NCBI RefSeq assembly: GCF_001592285.1
Contig: NZ_BCWQ01000010.1
Coordinates: forward strand, 1-64,000
Direction of reading: 5' to 3'
Length of the DNA: 64,000 nucleotides
Origin: Hydrogenophaga pseudoflava NBRC 102511
Lineage (GTDB): Bacteria; Pseudomonadota; Gammaproteobacteria; Burkholderiales; Burkholderiaceae_C
In this document: in pieces, positions 34,750 through 44,130 of the stretch
Layout of the letters: the number at the start of each line of letters is the position of its first letter
Numbering within the stretch: the stretch's first letter is position 1
Program-made: the position numbers and the translations under genes
The notes under the pieces: generated by a model
Told to the model about the DNA's origin: nothing
What the model saw: only the letters and a program-made list of their open reading frames with translations
Database searches by the model: none

Positions 34750-35556
34750 GTGAACGACCTGCACATCGCCCTCTGGCAGACCCCGCACCCGGCCAGCACC
34801 GCCGAGGCGCTGCAGCGGCTGGGCACGGCCTGCGCGCAGGCGCGCGCGCAAGGCGCCGAGCTGCTCATCACGCCGGAGATGTTCATGACCGGCTATGCCA
34901 TCGGCGCCGAACGCGTCGCGTCGCTGGCCGAACCGGCCGATGGGCCGCTGGCGCAGGCGGTGAGCGCCATCGCGCAGCGCCACGGCATGGGCGTCGTGTA
35001 CGGCTACCCGGAACAGAACACAGAAGGCCGACCCTTCAACGCTGCGCAGGCCATCGCGCCCGACGGCGCGCGGCTCATGAACTACCGCAAGACCCACCTG
35101 TTCGGCGACCTCGACCGCGCGCAGTTCAGCCCGGGCGGTGCGGCGTCGCAGGCCTTCGAGTGGCGCGGCTGGCGCATGGGCCTGCTGATCTGCTACGACG
35201 TGGAGTTCCCGGAAACCGTGCGCCTGCTGGCACTCCAGGGTGCCGACGCGGTGCTGGTGCCGACGGCCAACATGGTGCCGTTCGACGAGGTGCAGCGCGT
35301 CCTGCTGCCCGCGCGGGCGCTGGAGAACCGCCTGTTCCTGGCCTACGCCAACGCCTGTGGCCGGGAAGGCGGGCTGCACTACAACGGCCTGAGCCAGGTG
35401 AACGCGCCGGACGGGAGCGCTCTGGCTCGGACCGGCGCAGGAGAAACCCTGCTGAGGGCCGCCCTGCAAACCTCGGCGCGGACCGCCACTCCCGCGGCGC
35501 AGCTGCAGGACCGGCGCAGCGACCTCTGCGGGCCGCTGGCGCAATCTCAGAGGTAG
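34750..35556 (+). CDS. davA: 5-aminovaleramidase (nitrilase-superfamily amidase)
   Basis: DavA hydrolyses 5-aminovaleramide to 5-aminovalerate. The 268-residue protein has the nitrilase-superfamily triad: Glu in ITPEMFMTGY near residue 42, Lys in NYRKTHLFGD near 115, and Cys in GLLICYDVEFPET near 146. It starts at GTG 4 bases after davB. The nitrilase fold, not the amidase-signature fold of IaaH, supports a lysine rather than an auxin pathway. Its 3' end overlaps the convergent protease gene by 10 bases. The downstream davT/davD genes are not in the window. Confidence 0.85.
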   Translation: MNDLHIALWQTPHPASTAEALQRLGTACAQARAQGAELLITPEMFMTGYAIGAERVASLAEPADGPLAQAVSAIAQRHGMGVVYGYPEQNTEGRPFNAAQAIAPDGARLMNYRKTHLFGDLDRAQFSPGGAASQAFEWRGWRMGLLICYDVEFPETVRLLALQGADAVLVPTANMVPFDEVQRVLLPARALENRLFLAYANACGREGGLHYNGLSQVNAPDGSALARTGAGETLLRAALQTSARTATPAAQLQDRRSDLCGPLAQSQR

Positions 35557-36338
35557 GCCGCTTCGGGCGCCTGGGCGCGGATGAAGTTGATCACCGACGG
35601 CCCCTGGGCGTTGGTGAACAGCGAACCGTCGCCCTTGCCGCAGTCGACCACCGTGCCCGAGGACGTGATGCCGATCAGCGCCGGCTGACCACCCACCGTG
35701 CGGTAGGCCGGACCACCCGAATCGCCGCTGCAGGTGTTGCTCAGCTCACCCGAGTAGGTGTAGCCGATGCTGGTTTCGTTGACCGTGGTCAGCGTGGCAA
35801 AGCCGACCGCCAGGTCGAAGCCGGGCGCGCCCCAGCCGGCCACGTAGATCGGCTGACCGGGCGAGGACGGCTGGCTCACCAGCAACGGCATGGTCGGGTT
35901 GGGCAGCGCCTGCTGCAGCACGATCACCGCCGCGTCGTTGAGCAGCGCGTTGGTGCTGCGCTGGTACTGCGGGTGCACGGCCCAGCGGCTGGCGGGCACG
36001 CCGACCACGGTGCCGTCCCCACGCCAGAGCCCCGCCAGCACGCGCCGGGTGCCACCCGGCAGGCAGTGCGCCGCCGTGAGGATCTTGGTGGGGGTGATCA
36101 GCGTGCCGGAACACACCGCCGTGCCCGAGCTGGTGGCCACGTTGAGCAGGATGACCGACGAGCGCTCCGGAGTCCCGCAGTTGGCGCCGTTGAGCACCTT
36201 GGGTTGCAGGCCCATGCTGCCGCACATGGACTCCGCGCTGGGCAGCGAGGCGTCGTCGCCGCCCCCGCAAGCCGCCAACAACACCGCCGCAGCGGCGGCT
36301 GCCACCGTGGCCATCACTCCCTTGCCGATCCTGTTCAT
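35547..36338 (-). CDS. Secreted trypsin-like serine protease (lipoprotein)
   Basis: The 263-residue protein begins with a lipoprotein signal (residues 1-24, lipobox LLAAC) and a chymotrypsin-fold domain: catalytic His in LTAAHC, Asp in LLNDAAVIVL, Ser in NTCSGDSGGPAY, and several Cys that could form disulfides. S1 proteases like this are uncommon in bacteria; the target is unknown. It starts 4 bases after the upstream LysR gene on the same strand, so the pair may be one transcript. The start at 36338 is fixed by the lipoprotein signal. Confidence 0.88.
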   Translation of the reverse strand: MNRIGKGVMATVAAAAAAVLLAACGGGDDASLPSAESMCGSMGLQPKVLNGANCGTPERSSVILLNVATSSGTAVCSGTLITPTKILTAAHCLPGGTRRVLAGLWRGDGTVVGVPASRWAVHPQYQRSTNALLNDAAVIVLQQALPNPTMPLLVSQPSSPGQPIYVAGWGAPGFDLAVGFATLTTVNETSIGYTYSGELSNTCSGDSGGPAYRTVGGQPALIGITSSGTVVDCGKGDGSLFTNAQGPSVINFIRAQAPEAAYL

Positions 36339-36342
36339 GGAT

Positions 36343-37341
36343 TCACCCTGTTGGTTGAGAAATGGGGAAGGGCCGACCCGCCGGCCCCGTCGCAGCCGCC
36401 AATGTACCGCCGGCCCAGAAGTCGGCCTGCGCATAGTGGTGCTTGAGGAAGTCGATCCACAGCCGCACCCGCAGCGCCAGGTGCTTGCGCTGGGGGAACA
36501 GCGCGTAGATGCCGTTGGGCGGCGCGGCGTACCCGTCCAGCACGGTTTCGAGCCGGCCTGCCGCGATGTCGGCCTCCACCTCCCAGGTGCTGCGCCAGGC
36601 AATGCCGTAACCGGCCAGGCACCACTCGCGCAGCACCTGCCCGTCCGAACAGTCCAGCGGCCCACCGGGGCGCAGGTGCACGATCTCGGCCTCGGCCCCT
36701 TCGGAAGCGCCTTCGCCGGGCGGCATGCGAAAGGCCCAGCCCCGGGTCTGGGACGCGTCGGACGACAGGGTCAGGCAGTCGAAGCGTGCCAGGTCGGCCG
36801 GGTGGGCGGGGCGGCCGTGCCGCCGCAGGTAGTCGGGCGTGGCCACGCACATGCGGCGGTTGTCCGCCAGCCGCACGCTCACCAGGGACGAGTCCGGCAG
36901 GTCGCCGACCCGCACCGCGCAGTCGTAGCCCTCGCCCGCGAGGTCGACCACCCGGTCGCTGAGATTGAGCGAGATCGTGACCTCGGGGTGCAGTTCGCGA
37001 AAACGCGGCACCAGCGGCGCCACGTGGCGGCGCCCGAAACCGGCAGGGGCCGTGATGCGCAGGTGGCCGCTGGCCTTGACGCCGCCCGCGCTGACGCTGG
37101 CCTCGGCGTTGGCCAGGTCGGTCAGCAGGCGCTGGCAGTCCTCGATGAAGGCGCTGCCCTCGTGGGTCAGCGTGATGCGGCGCGTGGTGCGCACCATGAG
37201 CTTGACGCCGAGGCGGGACTCCAGCGCATCCAGCCGCCGGCCGATGATGGCCGGCGCCACGCCCTCGGCCTTCGCGGCGGCCGTCAGGCTGCCGCGCGTG
37301 GCCACCGAGACGAAGGTTTCGAGCTGCTTGAGCTTGTCCAT
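36343..37341 (-). CDS. LysR-family transcriptional regulator
   Basis: The 332-residue protein has the LysR winged helix at the N-terminus (MDKLKQLETFVSVATRGSLTAAAKAEGVAPAIIGRRLDALESRLG) and a substrate-binding effector domain (about residues 90-300; TAPAGFGRRHVAPLVPRF, GEGYDCAVRVGDLPDSSLV). It resembles the CrgA/PecT branch. It lies directly upstream of the secreted protease gene and 83 bases downstream of the DUF4189 lipoprotein gene. The ATG at 37341 gives the family N-terminus. Target genes cannot be told. Confidence 0.9.
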   Translation of the reverse strand: MDKLKQLETFVSVATRGSLTAAAKAEGVAPAIIGRRLDALESRLGVKLMVRTTRRITLTHEGSAFIEDCQRLLTDLANAEASVSAGGVKASGHLRITAPAGFGRRHVAPLVPRFRELHPEVTISLNLSDRVVDLAGEGYDCAVRVGDLPDSSLVSVRLADNRRMCVATPDYLRRHGRPAHPADLARFDCLTLSSDASQTRGWAFRMPPGEGASEGAEAEIVHLRPGGPLDCSDGQVLREWCLAGYGIAWRSTWEVEADIAAGRLETVLDGYAAPPNGIYALFPQRKHLALRVRLWIDFLKHHYAQADFWAGGTLAAATGPAGRPFPISQPTG

Positions 37342-37424
37342 GGGCCCGCAGATTACCCCATCAAAAGGAGGCAATCAACGGGACTTCTGGACAGATTTTT
37401 TACCTGGGTGTTACGCCGGAGCGA

Positions 37425-37811
37425 TCAGTTGCACTGGGCAGGCAGGTTGGGAATCTCGGTGCAAGCCTGTCCGCCCTTGGCCGCACAGGAATTGTTCGCC
37501 GTGGTCTGCGCATCGAAGGCCGAGCCCCCGGCGCCCACACCCCAGACCCAGGCACCGGATGCCGTCTGTCCCTGGGCAATGGCACCGCACTCCTCGAACT
37601 GCAATACCACCTGGCAATCGCCGGCATCGCACTCGTCGCGCGCTGCGTCGTTGGCGATCGACTGGGTCAAGGCTTCGGAAGCAATGCCCACCCGGTTGGT
37701 CGACGCACTGACAGCGATGGAGCCGTAGCCATTGCTGTCGCCGCCCCCCCCGCAAGCCGCCAGCGTCACGGCGGCGATCAGGGCCGCACCCCAGGTCCAC
37801 AACTTCTTCAT
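37425..37811 (-). CDS. DUF4189 lipoprotein
   Basis: The 128-residue precursor has a lipoprotein signal (MKKLWTWGAALIAAVTLAAC) and then a DUF4189 domain: SIAVSASTNRVGIASEALTQSIANDAARDEC, DCQVVLQFEECGAIAQG, WVWGVGAGGSAFDAQTTANNSCAAKGG, with six Cys likely in disulfides. A GGAGG ribosome site precedes the ATG at 37811, deciding the start against an upstream frame. The function of DUF4189 proteins is not established. Confidence 0.87.
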   Translation of the reverse strand: MKKLWTWGAALIAAVTLAACGGGGDSNGYGSIAVSASTNRVGIASEALTQSIANDAARDECDAGDCQVVLQFEECGAIAQGQTASGAWVWGVGAGGSAFDAQTTANNSCAAKGGQACTEIPNLPAQCN

Positions 37812-37922
37812 GGGTTTCCTCCTCAGGAATGGATAAGCATGGACGCCCGATGCGCCCATCGCGAGCAGTCTAAGACAGCTCGCGCTCCACGTCTTGATCC
37901 AGATCGCCACTTTGCGCACGAA

Positions 37923-38840
37923 TCAGAGGGGCCACCCCTTGGGCAACCCGGCCTCGGGCGTCATGCCGTACACCGGCTCGCCGGGCAGACCGGTCTGGAG
38001 CGGTTCGCGCGCGGCGATGAGCTGGCCGATGTCCACGCCCGTGGACACGCCCATGGCCTCGAACATGAACACCAGGTCTTCGGTCACCACGTTGCCGCTG
38101 GCGCCCGGCGCATAGGGGCAGCCGCCCAGACCGCCGAGCGAGCTGTCGAAGGCGCGCACGCCCACGTCGTACGCCGCCAGGCAGTTGGCCAGACCCAGGC
38201 CGCGCGTGTTGTGCATGTGGGCTGCGCCGGCCTTGTCGCCCAGTTCGGCGCGCAGCCGGGTGAACAGGCGCCTGACTTGTGCAGGATTCGCCATGCCGGT
38301 GGTGTCGGACAGGCCCACCTCGTCCACGCCCGCGTCCACGCAGGCCACGGCCAGAGCGATCACCTCGTCTTCGGGCACCGCACCCTGCAGGGTGCAGCCG
38401 AACGCCGTGGACAGCCCCACCTCCACCGGCACCTGCGGCGCGAGCTCGCGCCGCAGCGCCACCACCTCGCGCAGCTCCGCCACCATCTGCTCGCGCGTCT
38501 TGCGCACATTGGCCAGCGAATGCGCCTCGCTGGCCGAGACCGGCAGCGTGAGCTTGTGCACCCCGGCGGCCAGTGCGGCCTCGGCGCCGCGGCGGTTGGG
38601 CACCAGGGCCATCACCGTCAGACCCGGCAAGGTGACGGCGTGGCGCACCACCTCGGCCACGTCGGCCATCTGCGGCAGCAGCCTGGCGGGCACGAAAGAA
38701 CCCACTTCGATTTCGCGCAGGCCGGCCGCGGCCAGCGCGTCGATCCAGCGGCACTTGTCCGCCGTCGGCATGGTGGCCTTGACGGACTGCAGGCCATCGC
38801 GCGGCCCCACCTCGCTGATGTGAACGTCGGGTGTGCTCAT
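37923..38840 (-). CDS. mvaB: Hydroxymethylglutaryl-CoA lyase
   Basis: HMG-CoA lyase splits HMG-CoA into acetyl-CoA and acetoacetate at the end of leucine breakdown. The 305-residue HMGL barrel has EVGPRDGLQ near residue 10, FVPARLLPQMAD near 49, metal ligands in HMHNTRG near 235, and the lyase signature GLGGCPYAPGASGN near 264 with the catalytic Cys. It lies 7 bases downstream of a CaiB/BaiF CoA-transferase, which suggests that the acid is activated by CoA transfer before cleavage. Related citramalyl- or itaconate-type substrates are possible. Confidence 0.9.
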   Translation of the reverse strand: MSTPDVHISEVGPRDGLQSVKATMPTADKCRWIDALAAAGLREIEVGSFVPARLLPQMADVAEVVRHAVTLPGLTVMALVPNRRGAEAALAAGVHKLTLPVSASEAHSLANVRKTREQMVAELREVVALRRELAPQVPVEVGLSTAFGCTLQGAVPEDEVIALAVACVDAGVDEVGLSDTTGMANPAQVRRLFTRLRAELGDKAGAAHMHNTRGLGLANCLAAYDVGVRAFDSSLGGLGGCPYAPGASGNVVTEDLVFMFEAMGVSTGVDIGQLIAAREPLQTGLPGEPVYGMTPEAGLPKGWPL

Positions 38841-38847
38841 GCCGGCC

Positions 38848-40068
38848 TCACGCGACCACTGCCTGCTGGCGCAGGCGTTCGATGTCGGACGCCGCGTAGC
38901 CCAGGCCGTGCAGCAGCTCGGTGGTGTGCGCGCCCATGCGCGGTGGGTCCAGCCGCACGCCGGGGCGCTGGCCGTCCAGCGTGAACGGGAACAGCGTGGT
39001 CTTGACGGTCTGGCCGGCGCGCTCGCCGTCGGGCAGGGTGATGTCGGCCAGGCCACCGGTGGCCAGCAGGTGCTCGTCGGCATACAGCTCTTCGGGCTTG
39101 CGGATCGGGGCGAAGGGCAGGCCCACCTTCTCGAACAGGGCCGCCAGATCGGCCGCGCGCCAGGTGGCCAGGCGCTCGCGCAGGACGGGCAGCAGCTGCG
39201 AACGCAGCTTCACGCGGGCGTTGTTGTCGGGGTACCGCGGGTCGGCCTTGAGGTCGGCAAAGCCCAGCGCATCGCAGAAGGTCACCCACTGCGCGTCGCT
39301 GACAGCCGCCAGGAAGATCTGCTCGCCGTCTTTCACGGTGAACACGTCGTACACCGCCCAGGCCGAGATGCGTTCGGGCATGGGCGCCGCCGGCTTGCCG
39401 GTGATGGCGTACTGCAGCATGTGCTGGCCGACCAGGAACACGTTGTTCTCGAACAGCGCGCTCTGCACCTCCTGTCCTTTGCCGGTGATGCCGCGCTGGA
39501 TCAGCGCGCCCAGCGCCCCGATGGCGCCGAACATGCCGCCCATGATGTCGTTCACGCTGGTGCCCGCGCGCAGCGGGTCGCCGGGCCGGCCGGTCATGTA
39601 GGCCAGGCCGCCCATCATCTGCACCACTTCGTCCAGCGCGGTACGGTGGTCGTAGGGGCCGGGCAGAAAGCCCTTGAGGCTGATGTAGATGCAGCGCGGG
39701 TTGACCTGCGAGAGGGCCGCGTAGTCCAGCCCGTACTTGACCATGGTGCCGGGCTTGAAGTTCTCGGCCACCACGTCGGCGCTGGCGGCCAGGCGGCGCG
39801 CCACCTCGGCGCCCTCGGCCTGGCGCAGGTCGATGGCGATGCTCTTCTTGTTGCGGTTGAAGAGCGGGAAGAAGCCCGCGCCCGAGCCCAGCAGGTGGCG
39901 CGTGCGGTCGCCGTCGATGGGTTCGACCTTGATGGTCTCGGCCCCCATGTCGGCCAGCACCATGCCGCAGGTGGGGCCCATGACCATGTGGGTGAATTCA
40001 ACGACGCGCAGGCCGGTCAGTGGCAGCGGGCGGGTGGGGGCAGCGGCGTCCCCGGCGGTCTGGTTCAT
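38848..40068 (-). CDS. CaiB/BaiF family CoA-transferase
   Basis: The 406-residue class III CoA-transferase has LPLTGLRVVEFTHMVMGPTCGMVLADMGAETIKVEP at the N-terminus, NRNKKSIAIDLR near 72, and MTGRPGDPLRAGTSVNDIMGG near 160 with the usual large C-terminal domain. It transfers CoA between acids without a metal. A GGAG ribosome site precedes the ATG at 40068. It is upstream of mvaB in one transcript and divergent from a LysR gene, so a 3-hydroxy-3-methylglutarate-type acid is the likely substrate. Confidence 0.9.
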   Translation of the reverse strand: MNQTAGDAAAPTRPLPLTGLRVVEFTHMVMGPTCGMVLADMGAETIKVEPIDGDRTRHLLGSGAGFFPLFNRNKKSIAIDLRQAEGAEVARRLAASADVVAENFKPGTMVKYGLDYAALSQVNPRCIYISLKGFLPGPYDHRTALDEVVQMMGGLAYMTGRPGDPLRAGTSVNDIMGGMFGAIGALGALIQRGITGKGQEVQSALFENNVFLVGQHMLQYAITGKPAAPMPERISAWAVYDVFTVKDGEQIFLAAVSDAQWVTFCDALGFADLKADPRYPDNNARVKLRSQLLPVLRERLATWRAADLAALFEKVGLPFAPIRKPEELYADEHLLATGGLADITLPDGERAGQTVKTTLFPFTLDGQRPGVRLDPPRMGAHTTELLHGLGYAASDIERLRQQAVVA

Positions 40069-40165
40069 GCAAGTCTCCGTTCTGGGCGCCTGGGTGTCGG
40101 GCCCGGTGATTGGCAGTTTAGGCTTTACCAAAACAGTGCAAAGAGGTATTTTTTCGCCTTTGGTT

Positions 40166-40178
40166 TTCCATTCTGGAA
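40166..40178. promoter_or_regulatory. LysR-type T-N11-A operator
   Basis: TTCCATTCTGGAA is a perfect 5-bp inverted repeat around a 3-base centre, with the T-N11-A form of LysR boxes. It sits 12 bases before the LysR start codon at 40191 and 97 bases from the divergent CoA-transferase start, in an AT-rich stretch. Autoregulation with control of the divergent mvaB operon is the usual arrangement. Confidence 0.6.
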
Positions 40179-40190
40179 ATTCTTGACCCC

Positions 40191-41108
40191 ATGCGCGACC
40201 TGGATCTCACCAATTTGCGGCTGTTCGTGGCCGTCTGCGACCACCGCAACATCGTCCGCGCCGCCGCCGAAGCCCACCTGACGGCCAGCGCGGTCAGCAA
40301 GCGCCTGGCCCAGCTGGAGGCGCAGATCGGCACGTCGCTGCTGACCCGGCGCCGCCACGGGGTCGAGCCCACGCCCGCCGGCGAGAGCCTGCGCGAACAC
40401 GCGCGCGAACTGCTGCTGGGTGCCCAGCGCATCGAACGCGACATGGCGGCCTTCGCGGCCGGCGTGCGCGGCCAGGTGCGCCTGCTGGCCACCGCGTCGG
40501 TGATGGCGGCGCCACTGCCGGGCGATGTGGCCGGCTTCCTGGCCCAGCCGGGCCACGAAGGCATTCAGGTGGAACTGGCGTCGCGGTCGGGCGCGCAGGT
40601 GGTGCAGGGCATCCGCGACGGCGTGGCCTCGCTGGGCATCTGCTGGCACAGCCCGCACGGCACCGACCTGCGCGGCCTGTCGCACACCCCCTACCGCAGC
40701 GACCGGCTGGGGTTGGTGGTGCCTCGGGGGCATGCGCTGGCCGGGCTGGCGCGGGTGCGGCTGGCGCAGGCGCTGGACAACCCCTTCGTCGGCCTGCCGG
40801 TGGACAGCGCGGTGCAGGCGCTGATGCTGCGCGCCGCGGCCGAGCTGGGCCACACGCTGCGCTACCGCATGATCGTGACCGACTTCGATGCCGCGCTGCG
40901 CGTGGTGGCCACGCGGCTGGCGGTCAGCGTGATGCCGGTGGCGGTGGCCCTGCCCCGGGCCGAGGGCCTGGGGCTGACCGTGGTGCCGCTGGACGAGGAC
41001 TGGGCCGAACGCCGCTTCGCGATCTGCTACCGGGACGAAGCCGACCTGGGCCCGGCCGCCCGCCTGCTGCGGGACCACCTGGTGCGACAGGCCGCCGTCG
41101 CCAGCTGA
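40191..41108 (+). CDS. LysR-family transcriptional regulator
   Basis: The 305-residue protein has a LysR winged helix (MRDLDLTNLRLFVAVCDHRNIVRAAAEAHLTASAVSKRLAQLEAQIG) and an effector-binding domain (about residues 90-300). Being divergent from the CoA-transferase/HMG-CoA lyase pair with a T-N11-A box between them, it probably controls that pair. It lies 76 bases upstream of the dehalogenase gene on the same strand and is not obviously its operon partner because an AT-rich promoter-like region intervenes. Confidence 0.9.
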   Translation: MRDLDLTNLRLFVAVCDHRNIVRAAAEAHLTASAVSKRLAQLEAQIGTSLLTRRRHGVEPTPAGESLREHARELLLGAQRIERDMAAFAAGVRGQVRLLATASVMAAPLPGDVAGFLAQPGHEGIQVELASRSGAQVVQGIRDGVASLGICWHSPHGTDLRGLSHTPYRSDRLGLVVPRGHALAGLARVRLAQALDNPFVGLPVDSAVQALMLRAAAELGHTLRYRMIVTDFDAALRVVATRLAVSVMPVAVALPRAEGLGLTVVPLDEDWAERRFAICYRDEADLGPAARLLRDHLVRQAAVAS

Positions 41109-41184
41109 TTACATTCTTTTTTGTCACAGATAAATCAAAATTCAGGTGATTAATAAGGAGACAAGTCTCGAATAAAGTGGCGGG

Positions 41185-41883
41185 ATGGAAAAACCCCGCG
41201 CGGTTCTGTTCGACGCCTACGGCACGCTGTTCGACGTGTACAGCGTGGGCCTGCTCGCCCAGCAGCTGTTCCCGGGCCAGGGCGCCCGGCTGGCCACCGT
41301 GTGGCGCGACAAGCAGATCGAATACACCCGGTTGGTGACCACCAGCGAGCACGGCGCGCACTACCGCCCGTTCTGGGAACTGACCCAGGCCGCACTGGCC
41401 TACGCCATCAAGCTGATCGAACCGGCCGCCCGCAGCGACTGGGCGGCCTACGAGGCCAAGGCCACGCAGCTGATGAACCAATACCGTCACCTGAGCGCCT
41501 TCCCGGAGAACCGCGAGGTGCTGCAGGCCCTCAAAAGCCGCGGCATCGTCACCGGCATCCTGAGCAACGGCGAACCGCAGATGCTGGGCATCGCCGTGCG
41601 CAGCGCCGGGCTGGAAGGCCTGCTGGACCACGTGATCAGCGTGGACGGCGTGCGCAAGTACAAGACCCACCCCGACGCGTATGCGCAGGGCGAGAAGGTG
41701 ACCGGCCTGACGCGCCAGCAGATCGTGTTCGTCAGCAGCAACGCCTGGGACGCGCTGGGCGCGACCTGGTTCGGCTACCGCACGCTGTGGGTGAACCGCC
41801 AGAACCAGCCCTTCGAGGAACTGGGCACCCCGCCCACGCGCACGGCCACGAACCTGCGCGAGGTCCTCGCCTTCTTCGACTGA
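41185..41883 (+). CDS. L-2-haloacid dehalogenase type II (HAD family)
   Basis: The 232-residue HAD protein has the type II dehalogenase layout: nucleophile Asp in [13 protein letters not shown] near residue 10, the Arg/Gln contact region [10 protein letters not shown] near 127, Lys in [11 protein letters not shown] near 155, and [16 protein letters not shown] near 180 with the Asp that activates water. It lies 34 bases upstream of glcB, and glyoxylate or glycolate is both a dehalogenase product and malate synthase substrate, so a joint two-carbon acid route is plausible. The upstream region holds a palindrome GAGACAAGTCTC at 41158-41169. Confidence 0.88.
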   Translation: MEKPRAVLFDAYGTLFDVYSVGLLAQQLFPGQGARLATVWRDKQIEYTRLVTTSEHGAHYRPFWELTQAALAYAIKLIEPAARSDWAAYEAKATQLMNQYRHLSAFPENREVLQALKSRGIVTGILSNGEPQMLGIAVRSAGLEGLLDHVISVDGVRKYKTHPDAYAQGEKVTGLTRQQIVFVSSNAWDALGATWFGYRTLWVNRQNQPFEELGTPPTRTATNLREVLAFFD

Positions 41884-41917
41884 TTTCCTTTTCCTTTTGA
41901 ACCGACGGAGTCCTTCC

Positions 41918-44122
41918 ATGACGCAACGCACCAGCATCCACGGTCTGCAGGTTTCCACCGACCTGTACCAGTTCATCAACGAGCAGGTCCTGCCCGGCAC
42001 CGGCGTGAGCGCCGAGAGCTTCTGGAAGGGCTTCGACGCCATCGTCACCGACCTGGCGCCCAAGAACGCCGCCCTGCTGGCCGAGCGCGACCGCCTGCAG
42101 GCCGAGCTGGACACCTGGCACAGCGCCAACCCCGGCCCGATCCTGGACATGGCCGGCTACCGCAAGTTCCTGGAAACCATCGGCTACCTCGTGCCCGAGC
42201 CCAAGAAGGTCAAGGCCACCACGAAGAACGTGGACGACGAGCTGGCCACGCAGGCCGGCCCGCAGCTGGTGGTGCCCATCCTGAACGCCCGCTACGCCCT
42301 GAACGCCGCCAACGCGCGCTGGGGCAGCCTGTACGACGCGCTGTACGGCACCGACGTGATCAGCGAAGACAAGGGCTGCGAGAAGGTCGGCAAGAAGGGC
42401 GGCTACAACCCCAAGCGCGGCGCCAAGGTCATCGAGTACTGCCGCTACGTGCTGGACCGCTGCGCCCCGCTGAAGAAGGGTTCGCACGTCGGCTCCACCG
42501 GCTACAAGGTCAACAAGGACGGTGAACTGGTCGTGGGTCTGGCCGAAGGCGGCACCTCCAAGCTGGCCGACAAGAGCCAGTTCATCGGCTTCCAGGGCGA
42601 GGCCAAGACGCCCACCGCCGTGCTGCTCAAGCACAACGGCCTGCACCTGGAGATCCAGATCAACCGCGCCACCGCCATCGGCAAGACCGACGCCGCCGGC
42701 GTGAGCGACCTGGTGGTCGAGGCCGCGCTGTCCACCATCCTGGACCTGGAAGATTCCGTGGCCGCGGTGGACGCCGAGGACAAGGTGCTGGCCTACCGCA
42801 ACTGGCTGGGCATCCTGCAGGGCACGCTGACCGAGTCGTTCGAGAAGGGCGGCAAGACGATGACCCGCGGCCTGAACGCCGACCGCGAATACACCGGCGC
42901 CAACGGCAAGAAGGTCCGCCTGCATGGCCGCTCGCTCATGTTCGTGCGCAACGTGGGCCACTTGATGACCAACCCCGCCATCCTGTGGGGCGCGGAAGGC
43001 AAGGAGATTCCCGAAGGCATCATGGACGCGATGGTCACCACCGCCATCGCCATCCACGACCTGAAGAAGAGCAAGAAGGACGCCATCCGCAACTCGCGCA
43101 AGGGCTCGGTCTACATCGTCAAGCCCAAGATGCACGGCCCGCGCGAAGTGGCGTTTGCCTGCGAACTGTTCAGCCGCGTCGAGAAGGTGCTGGGCCTGGC
43201 CGACAGCACGGTCAAGCTGGGCATCATGGACGAAGAACGCCGCACCTCGGTCAACCTGAAAGCCTGCATCGAAGCCGCCGCCAGCCGCGTCGCCTTCATC
43301 AACACCGGCTTCCTGGACCGCACCGGCGACGAGATGCACACCGCCATGCTGGCCGGCCCGATGGTGCGCAAGGGCGACATGAAGACCAGCGCCTGGATCC
43401 AGAGCTACGAGCGCAACAACGTGCTGGTGGGCCTGTCCTGCGGCCTGCGCGGCAAGGCACAGATCGGCAAGGGCATGTGGGCCATGCCCGACCTGATGAA
43501 GGCCATGCTGGAGCAGAAGATCGCCCACCCCAAGGCCGGCGCCAACACCGCCTGGGTGCCCTCGCCCACCGGCGCCACGCTGCACGCCCTGCACTACCAC
43601 CAGGTGCTGGTGTCCGACGTGCAGAAGGAGCTGGAGAAGGTCAAGGCCGACAAGCTGCGCGACGACCTGCTGACCGGTCTGCTGACCGTGCCGGTGAGCG
43701 CCAACCCGAACTGGACCGACGCCGAGAAGCAGGCCGAACTGGACAACAACATCCAGGGCATCCTGGGCTATGTGGTGCGCTGGGTCGACCAGGGCGTGGG
43801 CTGCTCCAAGGTGCCCGACATCAACGACATCGGCCTGATGGAAGACCGCGCCACGCTGCGCATCTCCAGCCAGCACGTGGCCAACTGGCTGCACCACGGC
43901 ATCGTGACTGAGCAGCAGGTGCGCGAGACCTACGAGCGCATGGCCGCCAAGGTGGACAAGCAGAACGCCGGCGACAAGCTCTACCAGCCCATGGCGGGCA
44001 ACGCGGCCACCAGCAAGGCCTACCAGGCCGCGCTGGACCTGGTGTTCAAGGGCAAGGAGCAGCCGAGTGGCTACACCGAGCCGCTGCTGCACGCGTGGCG
44101 TCTGAAGGTGAAGGCTGCCTGA
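41918..44122 (+). CDS. glcB: Malate synthase G
   Basis: Malate synthase G condenses glyoxylate and acetyl-CoA. The 734-residue protein is full length for the G isoform: N-terminal helical clasp, [23 protein letters not shown] near residue 122, catalytic Arg in [25 protein letters not shown] region near 320-350, [16 protein letters not shown] near 274, and the C-terminal plug with catalytic Asp in [22 protein letters not shown] near 635. It follows the dehalogenase gene and ends before repeat copy C and an intrinsic terminator. Confidence 0.97.
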   Translation: MTQRTSIHGLQVSTDLYQFINEQVLPGTGVSAESFWKGFDAIVTDLAPKNAALLAERDRLQAELDTWHSANPGPILDMAGYRKFLETIGYLVPEPKKVKATTKNVDDELATQAGPQLVVPILNARYALNAANARWGSLYDALYGTDVISEDKGCEKVGKKGGYNPKRGAKVIEYCRYVLDRCAPLKKGSHVGSTGYKVNKDGELVVGLAEGGTSKLADKSQFIGFQGEAKTPTAVLLKHNGLHLEIQINRATAIGKTDAAGVSDLVVEAALSTILDLEDSVAAVDAEDKVLAYRNWLGILQGTLTESFEKGGKTMTRGLNADREYTGANGKKVRLHGRSLMFVRNVGHLMTNPAILWGAEGKEIPEGIMDAMVTTAIAIHDLKKSKKDAIRNSRKGSVYIVKPKMHGPREVAFACELFSRVEKVLGLADSTVKLGIMDEERRTSVNLKACIEAAASRVAFINTGFLDRTGDEMHTAMLAGPMVRKGDMKTSAWIQSYERNNVLVGLSCGLRGKAQIGKGMWAMPDLMKAMLEQKIAHPKAGANTAWVPSPTGATLHALHYHQVLVSDVQKELEKVKADKLRDDLLTGLLTVPVSANPNWTDAEKQAELDNNIQGILGYVVRWVDQGVGCSKVPDINDIGLMEDRATLRISSQHVANWLHHGIVTEQQVRETYERMAAKVDKQNAGDKLYQPMAGNAATSKAYQAALDLVFKGKEQPSGYTEPLLHAWRLKVKAA

Positions 44123-44130
44123 GGCCAGAG

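Noticed and set aside
34702-35556. davA frame started from the upstream ATG at 34702
   Set aside because: The first 16 codons overlap davB and match nothing in nitrilase-family N-termini; the GTG at 34750 yields the expected start.
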